A stretch of 64,000 bases of DNA from Acinetobacter sp. Marseille-Q1618. GTDB lineage: Bacteria > Pseudomonadota > Gammaproteobacteria > Pseudomonadales > Moraxellaceae. How positions within the stretch are numbered: the first letter of the stretch is position 1; the number at the start of each line of letters is the position of its first letter. The DNA lies in contig NZ_CADDWJ010000002.1 of NCBI RefSeq assembly GCF_902809855.1, positions 1,240,001 through 1,304,000 of the forward strand, read 5' to 3'. Below are positions 24,364 to 36,383 of this stretch, piece after piece. The notes beneath the pieces were generated by a model, which was given only the letters and a program-made list of their open reading frames with translations, was not told the origin of the DNA and ran no database searches. The position numbers were made by a program, and so were the translations under genes.

Positions 24364-26343
24364 TTATTCACGTGAAAGGGCATCGACTGGGTCGAGCTGA
24401 GCTGCATTTCGAGCAGGAATAAATCCAAACACGATCCCGATTAAAGTGGAGCAAACAAAAGCGGCAATAATAGATGTGGTTGAATATGCCATTTGGAATG
24501 TGCCTTTTGCAAAATGACTGATCACTTGTCCAATACCCAGTGATAACAAGACACCTAAAATTCCACCTAAAATACAAACCAAAATTGCTTCGATGAGAAA
24601 TTGCTGCAAAATATCACTTTGGCGCGCACCTACCGCCATGCGTACCCCGATTTCCTGAGTACGTTCTGTGACAGAAACCAGCATGATATTCATTACCCCG
24701 ATACCACCGACAACCAGTGAAATCACTGCAATTGCAGAAACCAATAAGGTCATGGTCTGTGTGGTTTGTTCAATAGTTTCACGGATGCTGTCAGAGTTTT
24801 GAGTAAAGACGTCTTGTGCGCCATGACGTTGTTCAAGCAAGCTTAAAATGGCATTTTCAGCCGCAGCAGTTGGATACTCATCCTTGATACGCACCACAAT
24901 ACTACGGACATTGGACTGTCCTAACATACGGCTCATGACAGTGGAATAAGGTAAATATACATTTAAACTGTCTGAACCCATCATGCCTTGCTGTGAGTCA
25001 ACGACACCAATAATACGGCTTGGTACAGTACCGAGTAAAATCACTTGCCCAACAGGATTGCTGCCATCAGCAAAGAAGGTTTTTTGGGTGTTGGAATCAA
25101 TCACAACATCTTGTGCGCGTTGAATGACACTATGCTTGTCAAAGGCTTGTCCAGACGCAAAAGTCATTCCTTTGACATCAAAAAAGTCACTACTGACACC
25201 ATTGATGGTTGCAGATGCTTCGGTGTCTTTAAAGCGAACAGTCAGATTGCTATTTACCGTTGGGCTGACTGCCTCAACATAGGGTTGTTCAGATAAAGCT
25301 TCTGCATCTGCAGGAATTAAGGTTTTGACTTGGGCGGTTTTGGAGTTGTCACCAAAGCCACGACCTTGAAATACAGTAATGGTATTGGTACCTAAACTGC
25401 TAATATTTTCCAAAATTTGCTTTTGTGAACCATTTCCGAGCGCAACCACAGAGACTACAGACGCAATCCCGATAATAATCCCGAGCATCGTTAGAAATGT
25501 ACGCATACGATGTGCATTCATTGCCAACAGCGCCATACGAAATGCTTCACTGAAACGATCTAAAGTAGAACGCCAAGCAGAAGATTTTTTCTGTTTTTCA
25601 ATGCCCTCAAGTGTACCTTCGACAGGCGAGATGGTTTCAGCCTCAGGTGTATTTGGTGTATCTGAGATGATATTACCATCACTGATTTCAATGATACGAG
25701 TCGCATTTTTTGCTACATTCATATCATGCGTAACGAGGATAATGGTATGACCTTTGGCATTGAGTTCACGTAAAATACGCATCACCTCAATACCACTGTT
25801 TTTGTCTAATGCTCCCGTCGGTTCATCGGCAAGGATTACATCACCGCCATTCATCAATGCACGAGCAATCGACACACGTTGTTGTTGTCCACCCGAAAGT
25901 TGATTAGGGCGGTTTTGAACTTTCTCACCTAGTCCTAGCTCTGTTAATAATTCTTTCGAACGTTCTTGGCGAGCAGTAGGATTCATTCCTGCATAGATAG
26001 CAGGAACTTCGACATTGCCTGCGGCATTAATATCACCCAACAAATGATAACGTTGGAAAATAAAACCAAAATATTCACGGCGTAACTGTGCTAATTCATC
26101 AGGCTCAAGTGTACGAGTTTCTCGTCCTTTAACTTTATAACTGCCTGAAGTCGGTTTATCTAAACAACCCAAAATGTTCATCAAGGTTGATTTACCAGAA
26201 CCTGATTGCCCAACAATCGCAACCAATTCACCTGCGTAAATCTTTAAATCAATGCCTTTCAAAATCTGAACAGTTGAATCGCCAGCGGGAAATTCACGGA
26301 TCAGATTATTCACCTCAAGCAGAGGTTGCTGATGCTGATTCAT
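24364..26343 (-). CDS. macB: MacB-type ABC transporter
   Basis: This 659-residue fused ABC exporter has an N-terminal ATPase with Walker [10 protein letters not shown] (45-53), signature LSGGQQQR and Walker [13 protein letters not shown]. Four transmembrane helices and a large periplasmic MacB_PCD domain (about 290-530) follow, with the C-terminal FtsX-like helices. In E. coli MacAB-TolC it exports macrolides, heat-stable enterotoxin or protoporphyrin by a mechanotransmission cycle. It is two bases after macA and 23 bases before the channel gene, which shows a single operon. Confidence 0.94.
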   Translation of the reverse strand: MNQHQQPLLEVNNLIREFPAGDSTVQILKGIDLKIYAGELVAIVGQSGSGKSTLMNILGCLDKPTSGSYKVKGRETRTLEPDELAQLRREYFGFIFQRYHLLGDINAAGNVEVPAIYAGMNPTARQERSKELLTELGLGEKVQNRPNQLSGGQQQRVSIARALMNGGDVILADEPTGALDKNSGIEVMRILRELNAKGHTIILVTHDMNVAKNATRIIEISDGNIISDTPNTPEAETISPVEGTLEGIEKQKKSSAWRSTLDRFSEAFRMALLAMNAHRMRTFLTMLGIIIGIASVVSVVALGNGSQKQILENISSLGTNTITVFQGRGFGDNSKTAQVKTLIPADAEALSEQPYVEAVSPTVNSNLTVRFKDTEASATINGVSSDFFDVKGMTFASGQAFDKHSVIQRAQDVVIDSNTQKTFFADGSNPVGQVILLGTVPSRIIGVVDSQQGMMGSDSLNVYLPYSTVMSRMLGQSNVRSIVVRIKDEYPTAAAENAILSLLEQRHGAQDVFTQNSDSIRETIEQTTQTMTLLVSAIAVISLVVGGIGVMNIMLVSVTERTQEIGVRMAVGARQSDILQQFLIEAILVCILGGILGVLLSLGIGQVISHFAKGTFQMAYSTTSIIAAFVCSTLIGIVFGFIPARNAAQLDPVDALSRE

Positions 26344-26345
26344 GC

Positions 26346-27674
26346 TTAAAATCTCACTCCGCCACGATTACTTCTTTTTGCAGCATCATTACTGGTGTCT
26401 GAACCATCTGCAATGACCACTTGATCGCCTTGTTTTAAACCACGTTTAATTTCTGCACTAACACGGTTATTTAAACCCACTAAAACTTGCTGACGTTTAG
26501 CCGTACCATCGGCTTGTACGACACGTACCGTAGCAAGCGATGCTTTGCCTTGCTCAATCAATGCTTTTTCATCCGCAGTTAACTCTAAACGTTGTGGACG
26601 ATCTGCATTGGCTTGGTCTTTGGTATTCCTTTCGGCTGCATCTGGTTTTTTGTCTGCATTGTTGCGATTGGCACGTGGTGGGCGATTAGAGATTTGTAAT
26701 GCTGATGCAGGTACAGTTAAGACATTTTTTGCTTCAGCGAGAATGATATACACCTGTGCCGTCATATCAATGCGCAACTTACCATCTTCATTTGGTACAT
26801 CAAACAAAGCATTATAATAAACAGCTGTACTTGAAGAAGATGATGAGTTGTTTGAGGTTTCTGTATTGATTGACTCAGGTGCAGGCTCTACTTGGCGTAA
26901 AGTTGCATAACGTTTTTTCTCACTATCACCAAGTGTGGTGAAATACACTTTTTGACCTTCTTCGACCTTCATTACATCGGCTTCAGAAATTTGAGATTTG
27001 ATGGTCATGGTGTCAAGTTGGGCTAACTTGACAATGGTTGGCGCACTTTGATTGGCATTTACCGTTTGACCTTCTTCAGTCACGATCGCTACGACTGTAC
27101 CGTTCATTGGCGCAACAATACGAGTATAACCCAAGTCTTCTTTTGCTGTTGCCAGTGTTAAACGAGATTGCTCAATTTGCGCATTCATGGCAGTAATATC
27201 CGCTTGTGCTGTCTTAAATGCAGCAAGGGCGCTTTCATATTCTGCTTTAGAAGTTGCATCTTGTGCATACATATTTTTTTGACGTTGATACTCTGCTTCA
27301 ACTTTGGCTAAATTTGCTTGTTTGGTTGCCAGTTGCGCTTGTTGATTTTTAATACTGGCTTCTGCAGTTTTTAAATCATTTTCCTGACGTACAGAGTCGA
27401 TTTGAGCAATAAGCTGACCTTGTTTCACTTGATCACCCAGTTGCACATACATCTTTTTAACCTGACCTGATACCTGTGCACCGACACTGACCATTTTTGT
27501 TGCTTCAAGGTCACCTGTTGCGAGTACAGAATCTTCGATATCACCTCGTGTAACTTCAGTGGTAATAAATTGCGGTTGGACTGATTTTGGTTTTAAAAAA
27601 TACCAAGCAAGCGCAGCAATAGCTGCAAGACAAAGTACGATGAATATGGCTTTGGCAGGTTTTATTTTTGGCAT
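26346..27674 (-). CDS. macA: MacA-type periplasmic adaptor
   Basis: This 442-residue membrane-fusion protein has an N-terminal inner-membrane helix (AIFIVLCLAAIAALAWYF), a split biotinyl-lipoyl domain (VGAQVSGQVKKMYV and YTRIVAPMNGTVVAI), a long coiled-coil hairpin (about 95-190) and beta-barrel/MP domains. An Asn/Arg/Asp-rich insertion (about 330-370) is longer than in E. coli MacA (371 residues). ATG 27674 is the first ATG; a TTG at 27683 is in frame. It bridges MacB and the channel. Confidence 0.92.
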   Translation of the reverse strand: MPKIKPAKAIFIVLCLAAIAALAWYFLKPKSVQPQFITTEVTRGDIEDSVLATGDLEATKMVSVGAQVSGQVKKMYVQLGDQVKQGQLIAQIDSVRQENDLKTAEASIKNQQAQLATKQANLAKVEAEYQRQKNMYAQDATSKAEYESALAAFKTAQADITAMNAQIEQSRLTLATAKEDLGYTRIVAPMNGTVVAIVTEEGQTVNANQSAPTIVKLAQLDTMTIKSQISEADVMKVEEGQKVYFTTLGDSEKKRYATLRQVEPAPESINTETSNNSSSSSSTAVYYNALFDVPNEDGKLRIDMTAQVYIILAEAKNVLTVPASALQISNRPPRANRNNADKKPDAAERNTKDQANADRPQRLELTADEKALIEQGKASLATVRVVQADGTAKRQQVLVGLNNRVSAEIKRGLKQGDQVVIADGSDTSNDAAKRSNRGGVRF

Positions 27675-28007
27675 AATAAGCAAAGGTCAAGTTAAATTGG
27701 GAAAGTGTGCAAATTATAATAAGAAAATAAGGATAAAACGTGAATTTATAAAGATAAATAAGAATTAATTTCATTTGTGTTGGTTTTATTTATATGGTGA
27801 TCTAAATCTAAGTTATGGATGTGTTTGAATCGTCTATTTTATGTCGGTTTTGCTTAAACAAAATGCGCTTATAACACATATTGATTTTGAATACTTGGTA
27901 AATAAAATTTTATTTTAAACGCATGATTTTAAAATTTTTAATTGACAATAAAAAATAAATATTTAGCATTTGAGCGATAAAAAACTAGAGTAAAAATAGA
28001 GGGGAAT
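27675..28007. other. AT-rich divergent intergenic region, macA / lipoprotein
   Basis: This 333-bp stretch has no open frame of interest. It must hold the macA promoter (minus) and the lipoprotein promoter (plus, 27942-27969). No strong palindrome or regulator site was seen. Confidence 0.6.
27942..27969 (+). promoter_or_regulatory. Candidate sigma-70 promoter of the lipoprotein gene
   Basis: A consensus TTGACA (27942-27947) and TAGCAT (27964-27969) are separated by 16 bp. They lie 39 bp before the ATG at 28008, which has a GAGGGG ribosome-binding site. Confidence 0.5.
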
Positions 28008-29618
28008 ATGCGTAAAAACTTAATTAAAACGACTGGGGTATCTCTACTGGTTGCTGCACTAAGTGCCTGTGGTGGTGGAGGTAATTCAGATACGGTTCAA
28101 CATCCCATGCCTACAAAAGTTGTATTAAGCCTTACAAACTTTGAAGATACAGGACGAGATAAAACTGATTTTATTACACAGGATCAGAGTTTTGATTTGT
28201 CAGTAAAAGCCGACTTTGCATATAGCCAAGTAATTTATCAAGTCTCTAAAGACTTAGGTAAAACATGGACAAGCACTACTGAGAAACAGAAGCAGTTAGC
28301 AGATGGAACGTATCAGTTTAAAGTGACGTTAAAGGATGCTGCTGGACAAAGCATGAGCAGTAATATGATTCAAGTTACAGTTGATCGTACAGCGCCAATT
28401 TTAGAAAAAGTTAATCTCATAAATGTAGATACACAGCATGTTGGGACATCTGATCAAAGCTTGATTTCAGGTCAAACTGAAAAAGGAATGTTGATCAAAA
28501 TTAAGGCTGATCAGCAACAGGTGAATGGTGCACCATTAATTTCCAATAGCTTAGGACAATTTCAATTGGAAATTCCTGCGCGCATTCAAGGTGAAAGTAT
28601 TGAAGTTCAAGCAGAAGATTTGGCAGGGAATCTAAGTCAAATTCAAAAACTCACCGCACCAATGGAAAGATCAATTTATAGCAATATTGATGTATCAGAA
28701 CTGAGCGGTGTATATCAATTGTCTTATCAAATTACCAAGTTAGAAAAAATTCAACAATATTTATGGATTGATCAAGATGGTATCATGACTATTTTAAATG
28801 ATAAAAATAGCAGTTTTTATACACAAAACTTGAAAAATCCCCAAAATTGTTATGGTTTGCCTGAGGTTGGAACACCGAACTGGACTTTGCAAGGTAAGCA
28901 AATTTATAAAAAACAGCCTGAATCAAAAACATATTTTATCAATGTAAATGGCGTGGAATATAAGTTTGATCAAAACTTAGATTATTTACATGATGATGGA
29001 GTGTTGGCGCGTTATATGAGCAATATGCCTGCTGATATCAATTATGGCGCAAAAAACTGGGTGTTATTTCCATTTGCGAAATCGAATTTGACCGCTCAAG
29101 CACTTCAACAAAAAGTATGTAGCAATGATCAAACACGTTTAAAGAAAATGATTCATCCTGCTTTAGTGGATGCACGTAGTGTTGCAGGTTTATTTAAGAG
29201 TAATGATGAAAATCAAATTGCTTATACACAAATCACTGAAAATGGGAAATTTAATATTTACTCTTATGATCAAAACAATAAGTGTTATAAGCATCCGAAT
29301 AATTTGGATGTGAATTTCTCATTGGATCAACAATATTTACAACAAGATCAATCAAAATTATTTATCTATCAGCCTTATGGAACAACAGGTTTTGGTGCAA
29401 CAGCATTTGTAAAAATTATGTTGAATAACTTAACTCAACAGGCTGTGAAAGCTGAAGGAAACTATGGCGAAATATTCTTGCCTGATGCGACAGGTAAATT
29501 TAAGGTCAGCATTTCATCACCAAATATTTATAAACCTGAACATCGTAGTTTGATTTTAGGTGGACAGTTTGAGCAGCAGATGACCCAACAACAACTTGAA
29601 CAACAGAAATGTAAATAA
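28008..29618 (+). CDS. Lipoprotein with Ig-like module, unknown function
   Basis: This 536-residue lipoprotein has the lipobox LSAC (Cys21) followed by GGGG. A Big_3-like Ig region (about 45-215: GTYQFKVTLKDAAGQ, VTVDRTAPILEKV, IEVQAEDLAGNLSQI) is followed by about 300 residues with no recognised domain. The C-terminal part has several isolated Cys and ends in a Gln-rich stretch. Its SAC-GGGG start is like that of the 168-1700 gene, but the body differs. GAGGGG precedes the ATG and a TTGACA promoter lies 39 bp upstream. A terminator follows. Confidence 0.8.
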   Translation: MRKNLIKTTGVSLLVAALSACGGGGNSDTVQHPMPTKVVLSLTNFEDTGRDKTDFITQDQSFDLSVKADFAYSQVIYQVSKDLGKTWTSTTEKQKQLADGTYQFKVTLKDAAGQSMSSNMIQVTVDRTAPILEKVNLINVDTQHVGTSDQSLISGQTEKGMLIKIKADQQQVNGAPLISNSLGQFQLEIPARIQGESIEVQAEDLAGNLSQIQKLTAPMERSIYSNIDVSELSGVYQLSYQITKLEKIQQYLWIDQDGIMTILNDKNSSFYTQNLKNPQNCYGLPEVGTPNWTLQGKQIYKKQPESKTYFINVNGVEYKFDQNLDYLHDDGVLARYMSNMPADINYGAKNWVLFPFAKSNLTAQALQQKVCSNDQTRLKKMIHPALVDARSVAGLFKSNDENQIAYTQITENGKFNIYSYDQNNKCYKHPNNLDVNFSLDQQYLQQDQSKLFIYQPYGTTGFGATAFVKIMLNNLTQQAVKAEGNYGEIFLPDATGKFKVSISSPNIYKPEHRSLILGGQFEQQMTQQQLEQQKCK

Positions 29619-29634
29619 TCGAGACTGATTTAAG

Positions 29635-29676
29635 ACGTGTTGAAACATGATTGTTTTCAACACGTTTTGTTTTATT
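29635..29676 (+). terminator. Lipoprotein gene terminator
   Basis: ACGTGTTGAAA/TTTCAACACGT forms an 11-bp stem followed by TTTGTTTTATTT. It partly precedes the next gene's ribosome-binding site. Confidence 0.8.
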
Positions 29677-29689
29677 TGGGGAAATAAAT

Positions 29690-30118
29690 ATGAAGCTAAA
29701 AATTTTCGTCTTTGCAGGCTTATTGGCACAGAGTGTCATGGTAAATGCCAATGATCAATTGGCGCTGCAAACAGTCAAAAAGATCTATGAAATGGGTAAA
29801 AGTCTGGAGAAAGGCAATGAAATTATTGCCTTATATGCTGATCAAAAATTAAGTCGTGCGATAGAGGTCTGGAACGCTGCTGAGTATTGTGTCGGCTATG
29901 ATGTGATGTGGCAGTCCAATGATCCACCTTACCATCGTAAAGTAACATATACCCCTTTGGTAAATAACCAAGTGAAAGTGAACTTGGTAAAAGTGCCTTA
30001 TTATGATGCTGCTTCACTCACCTATAAAATGTCGTGTGCAGGGAATACTTGCAAGATTGCAGACATTGTTGATCAATTCGGCTCACTGAAAAACAACATT
30101 GCACAAGAATGTCGATAA
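29690..30118 (+). CDS. Secreted protein of unknown function
   Basis: This 142-residue protein has a signal peptide of about 20 residues (MKLKIFVFAG...MVNA). The mature part is helical at first (VKKIYEMGKSLEKGNEII), then beta-rich with four Cys in the second half that could form disulfides. No family was recognised. ATG 29690 is chosen because GGGGAA precedes it; the frame from 29651 lacks an RBS and spoils the signal peptide. It is 15 bases before the zinc-ribbon gene and probably in one operon. Confidence 0.72.
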   Translation: MKLKIFVFAGLLAQSVMVNANDQLALQTVKKIYEMGKSLEKGNEIIALYADQKLSRAIEVWNAAEYCVGYDVMWQSNDPPYHRKVTYTPLVNNQVKVNLVKVPYYDAASLTYKMSCAGNTCKIADIVDQFGSLKNNIAQECR

Positions 30119-30133
30119 GTTTGGGGAATTAAC

Positions 30134-30625
30134 ATGGCATTAAGACAATGTGAAGACTGTAGTAAAGATTATAGTGATCGGGCAACGCAATGTATTCATT
30201 GTGGCGCGCCTAATCCCGTCATGGTGCAACCAACACAAGATGACTCAAACACATTTACTGAGTTTGTGATTGGTTGCTTGATTGTCGGGGTAATTTTATT
30301 TTTCTATGGTAAAGATTTGATCGCTTATGCAGGGCATTTATTAAATAGTTTGAATGTCGGAGTACTGTCAGAAAGCCAGTTGCAAGATTGTGAAAATGAT
30401 CGAATCAAAACCTCAATGAAGCAAACTTTTGATGAAAGTGCTTATGCGCAAGCCTATCATTTAAAAGCGATTACTATTCAAACCACTGAATCTTCGGCAA
30501 AACAGAAAGGCTCGATTTTGGCGTGTAATGCAACATTAACCACCAACAGTTCAGAAACTTTTCATTTTCTTTATCAATTTAAAAAGCATGAAAGTGGTTA
30601 TTTAATCGAAGCACAGCCTCGTTAA
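30134..30625 (+). CDS. Zinc-ribbon membrane protein of unknown function
   Basis: This 163-residue protein has an N-terminal zinc ribbon (Cys6, Cys9, Cys20, Cys23: CEDC...CIHC) typical of zinc_ribbon_2-type domains. One transmembrane helix (EFVIGCLIVGVILFFYG, about 43-60) and about 90 soluble residues with no clear domain follow. It seems to be an inner-membrane protein with a cytoplasmic zinc ribbon. It follows the secreted unknown at 15 bases and converges with holA. Confidence 0.75.
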   Translation: MALRQCEDCSKDYSDRATQCIHCGAPNPVMVQPTQDDSNTFTEFVIGCLIVGVILFFYGKDLIAYAGHLLNSLNVGVLSESQLQDCENDRIKTSMKQTFDESAYAQAYHLKAITIQTTESSAKQKGSILACNATLTTNSSETFHFLYQFKKHESGYLIEAQPR

Positions 30626-30632
30626 CTCTACT

Positions 30633-31628
30633 TTATGGAGTAAAGTTAAATAAGGTTTCTCCGCAAAGTAGTGCAATGGCTTGCTGAATTAAATGTTCAG
30701 GATTCTCGTGAGATAGACCTTTAATTGATGCATCAATTCTGAGTAATAATGCAGGCCATAACAAGAAAGTTTGTGGATTTAAACGGCGTAAAGCTTGTTG
30801 ATAATTGGTAATTTTAGTTTTCCAAATACCAAGTTGTAAGGCATTTTGCGGTTGCTCATATAACTGCATGAGCAGTCGCATTTCCTTACTGATTGTCCAT
30901 AAAATCAGACTGGGTGCTTCGCCTGATTCAATCAAGTAATTTAAAATTTTGACAGATTGAGCAAAATTACCTGCCAATACTGCATCGCTTAAATCAAAAC
31001 TGTTATAACGTGATTGATCTTGTAAACATTCATATAAATGTTCAATCTTGATCTGCTGCTGATCTGGAAAAGTATCTGCAACACGCATCAAACTATTTTT
31101 AGCCGCAAGTAAATTATGCTCATGATGTTGTTCGAGCCACAACCAAGCATCTTGATCAAGCTGGATCCCTAATTGATCTGCTTCAATGGCTAAAATACGT
31201 TGGCGATCTTTGGGATAATTGGCACTGAGTTGTACCACAACACCATTGGCTTCCACAGTTTGAAAAAAACTTGACTTTAGGCTGTTGCTATCTTGTTTTG
31301 GCATCACAATCAGCAACAGGTTTTGTTCATTATGCTGAATATACTGTTTCAGTAATTTGAGGGTATTGGCATCAGGTTTGATATTGCCATGTACTTCTAC
31401 TGCAAGATGTTGTGAGAATAATGACAAGCTATCAAGCGCATTAAACACCTGTTTCCAATCACTTACACTGGTTAAATCATAGCGTTGCCGTTCAACTTCC
31501 TGACGATTCCAACTTTTTCGAAAAGCATCCAGTAAGTTTTGTTCCAATAACGGCTCTTGACCGTACATAATCCAAGCCCCACGAGCTTCATCTACACGTT
31601 TTAAGGCTTGGAGATAGTCAAGTTTCAT
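30633..31628 (-). CDS. holA: DNA polymerase III delta subunit
   Basis: This 331-residue clamp-loader delta subunit opens the beta clamp. It begins with the DNA_pol3_delta N-domain (YLQALKRVDEARGAWIMYG, EPLLEQNLLDAFRK) and continues through LLLIVMPKQDSNSLKSSFFQ to the C-terminal collar. The length matches HolA (about 340). The order leuS-lptE-holA on one strand is conserved across gammaproteobacteria. It is 13 bases downstream of lptE. Confidence 0.93.
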   Translation of the reverse strand: MKLDYLQALKRVDEARGAWIMYGQEPLLEQNLLDAFRKSWNRQEVERQRYDLTSVSDWKQVFNALDSLSLFSQHLAVEVHGNIKPDANTLKLLKQYIQHNEQNLLLIVMPKQDSNSLKSSFFQTVEANGVVVQLSANYPKDRQRILAIEADQLGIQLDQDAWLWLEQHHEHNLLAAKNSLMRVADTFPDQQQIKIEHLYECLQDQSRYNSFDLSDAVLAGNFAQSVKILNYLIESGEAPSLILWTISKEMRLLMQLYEQPQNALQLGIWKTKITNYQQALRRLNPQTFLLWPALLLRIDASIKGLSHENPEHLIQQAIALLCGETLFNFTP

Positions 31629-31640
31629 AAATCTATTAAA

Positions 31641-32171
31641 TTATTGTGCTGAAGTGGTGGGTAAATACTTTGCTTTTGGCAAACGGTTGGCTGAGATTTG
31701 GCGACTGATTTGTTGTGCAATATCATCCACAATAACTTGTTTTAAATATTTTTCTTGCTGGTCATCGGTGTTGACTGTAGCAACATCATATTGATAACTG
31801 CGTGAAGCAGTTAAAGTACGGGCTTCGGTAACTGGATTACCTTGTTGGTCTTCAATCTGGAAAGTCACAGTTAAACGTAATAAAACTTCGATCAATTGAC
31901 CATTTAACTCATGACGAATAGGTTTGTAATCTAAAATGCGCAGCACATAAGCATCATTGGCATTGCTCAGTTGAGCGCCTGAAGCAGCCAAATAAACACT
32001 GAGTTTGCTTTCTAACTCTTGCGTGTTTTTAGGAAGTTGTAAATTTAACTTTGTATAAACCAAAGGGGTTGCTTTGGGATTGGTACCTTTTAAATGAAAG
32101 TCACAACCCACTAAGCCTGCACTCAGACCCAAAGTTAATACAACTGCTGCAACACGTTGAACCAAATGCAT
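31641..32171 (-). CDS. lptE: LPS-assembly lipoprotein LptE
   Basis: This 176-residue outer-membrane lipoprotein has the lipobox LVGC (Cys23) and the typical DFHLKG start of the mature protein. It plugs the LptD barrel and helps insert lipopolysaccharide or lipo-oligosaccharide into the outer leaflet. The family features are GxxLKG, LLRLTVTFQIED and ASRSYQYD. It lies between leuS, 213 bp upstream, and holA, 13 bases downstream. Confidence 0.93.
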   Translation of the reverse strand: MHLVQRVAAVVLTLGLSAGLVGCDFHLKGTNPKATPLVYTKLNLQLPKNTQELESKLSVYLAASGAQLSNANDAYVLRILDYKPIRHELNGQLIEVLLRLTVTFQIEDQQGNPVTEARTLTASRSYQYDVATVNTDDQQEKYLKQVIVDDIAQQISRQISANRLPKAKYLPTTSAQ

Positions 32172-32235
32172 GTGGTGTCCTCTGATTTTCCCAAGATGGA
32201 AATTAATTTTGAAATCTTAGTATGAATTGTAAAGT

Positions 32236-32264
32236 CAAAGCCCGTTGAATGACAACGGGCTTTG
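32236..32264 (-). terminator. Inverted repeat between leuS and lptE
   Basis: CAAAGCCCGTTG/CAACGGGCTTTG is a perfect 12-bp stem with a 5-base loop. It has the shape of a terminator but the minus-strand T-run is poor (TTTGACTTTAC) while the plus side is T-rich. It may act as a partial terminator or processing site for leuS. Confidence 0.5.
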
Positions 32265-32292
32265 TTTGGGTTTTGTTTTTTATCCTTAAATT

Positions 32293-32376
32293 CCCTCTCC
32301 TTTTAGGAGAGGGTTAGGGAGAGGTAATTTATTTAAGAACCCTCATCCCAGCCTTCTCCCAGAGGGAGAAGGGGTT
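32293..32376. repeat. Intergenic palindromic repeat (REP-like)
   Basis: Two adjacent hairpins, CCCTCTCC/GGAGAGGG and CCTTCTCCC/GGGAGAAGG, are joined by a purine- then pyrimidine-rich spacer (GGTTAGGGAGAGG, then CCTCATCCCAGCC). This is the layout of the widespread CCCTCTCC-type intergenic repeat. A shorter single hairpin of the same core occurs at 41455-41475. Confidence 0.7.
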
Positions 32377-32384
32377 GTAAGGCT

Positions 32385-35024
<2,640 letters not shown>

Positions 35025-35246
35025 TTAATAGGAATAAGGATAAAAGTGTGCGCTAAGCATAGCGTAAAACCTAAAAAATGTCAGATATTCGCATGCAATT
35101 TATGTAAATCGTCATAGTATCTATAAGGATTTGAATAAGAGTGTGCATCAACCTCTTATTTTCGAGTGCGATCTATGTCTAAGCGAAACCTTTAAATGTC
35201 TATTAATTAATGTTTATACAAATAAAAATAAGCGAGATATTAATCC

Positions 35247-35798
35247 TTAATTAGCATCTAGTTCTTTGCTCAATAAAATAAATTTATTTTGATAAGCATT
35301 TAATGCTAAATCCCCATATTTTTTTTGAACTTTATTTAATAAATTTTGAATTAGTGGTGTGAGTTCATTTAAATCACTGGCTTTTTCCAACTTAAGAATT
35401 TGGGTAAATGAAAGTAATCCAAAAAACTCTGGAATTTGAATAGATAAAAAAGCATATGTACGATGAAATGCACTGCTATTTTCTAATAATGGTAGTTCAA
35501 TATTTAGTTTTTCAGTTACTTGGGCTGGAAGTTTTGAATCTTGCTCCTCATTTGAATAAGACTGTGTATTATCTCCCCAGTCAGATACTTCTAAAAGTTG
35601 AGTTTCTAATAAGACATCAATAGTATGAAATGGAATACCCAGCATAACTACGATTTCTTTTGCAGTTAATCGACCATTTGCAATAATGAGTATATTGCGT
35701 TCAGCACGACTAAGTTTGCTTGCGTGACTGGTTAAAATGGCACGACCACTATTTGATTTTTGTAAAATAGTATTCCAATTTATTTTTTGTTGAATCAT
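35247..35798 (-). CDS. Unknown protein with winged-helix-like region
   Basis: This 183-residue protein has no recognised family. The N-terminal third has a helix-turn-helix-like stretch (LSRAERNILIIANGRLTAKE followed by IVVMLGIPFHTIDVLLETQLLEV) as in small winged-helix proteins. A polar Ser/Asn/Glu/Gln linker follows, then a mostly helical C-terminal half. It has no signal peptide or membrane segment. It is transcribed on the minus strand alone; the 585-bp space to its right holds a perfect CRP-type palindrome. It could be a small regulator, but this is inference. Confidence 0.7.
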   Translation of the reverse strand: MIQQKINWNTILQKSNSGRAILTSHASKLSRAERNILIIANGRLTAKEIVVMLGIPFHTIDVLLETQLLEVSDWGDNTQSYSNEEQDSKLPAQVTEKLNIELPLLENSSAFHRTYAFLSIQIPEFFGLLSFTQILKLEKASDLNELTPLIQNLLNKVQKKYGDLALNAYQNKFILLSKELDAN

Positions 35799-36383
35799 AG
35801 TGTTTCTATCCTTGATTAATTATTACTTTTTTAATCAATAGTTCCTTTATCTATTTTGTTTGAGATGTAATCGTTTTTTAGTTATTTTAAATAATGTGGT
35901 TTAGGATGGCAATTGTTATTTTTATATAATTAAATAATTTTTAAGTGATTGAATTTTAATGTTTTAATTTTTAAAATTTAATCATTGGTAAATAAGTTGA
36001 ATTATTAAATAAATATATTGTGAATTGCATCACAAAATATAATATTTTTAAATTGATTTTGCACTGTATTTGAATATCCATAGTTATTTTATGGAATAAT
36101 GCTTCAGGTATCTTTATAAAAGAAAATTTAAAAAACACTAACAAATGCAAAAAGGCTATGTTATCTTTGCGTGAATTATTTAGAGAAAATAAAAATAATG
36201 CTTAGGTTTATTCTTTGCTAAATAATATGTGTTGATAATGTTTATAGATTGCTAAAAATAAAATTATTTAAAAGTTAGTAGTTTTAGTTGGATAAGAAAG
36301 ATTTAATTTAATAAGCTTTTATTATGTTTGGGGAATAATTCATTATCAATAAAACTTTGTAAAATAAAAAAGGATTTTATTGA
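35799..36383. other. Long AT-rich intergenic region with CRP-type site
   Basis: This 585-bp stretch between divergent genes is very AT-rich. It contains the palindrome at 36019-36034 and a TATAAT at 36038-36043. Only tiny frames are present (for example 15 codons from about 36160), none with a convincing gene structure. Confidence 0.6.
36019..36034. promoter_or_regulatory. crp site: Perfect CRP/Vfr-type palindrome
   Basis: TGTGA-ATTGCA-TCACA matches the CRP consensus TGTGA-N6-TCACA exactly, in the gap between the unknown minus-strand gene and the MHS transporter. A TATAAT lies 3 bp to the right, and the site is 350 bp from the transporter ATG. Acinetobacter has CRP/Vfr homologues, so a cAMP-controlled switch is plausible; which gene it controls is unclear. 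Confidence 0.55.

Noticed and set aside
36160..36207. 15-codon frame with AAGG before it, upstream of the MHS transporter
   Set aside because: Length and composition are as expected by chance in AT-rich DNA; no leader logic seen.
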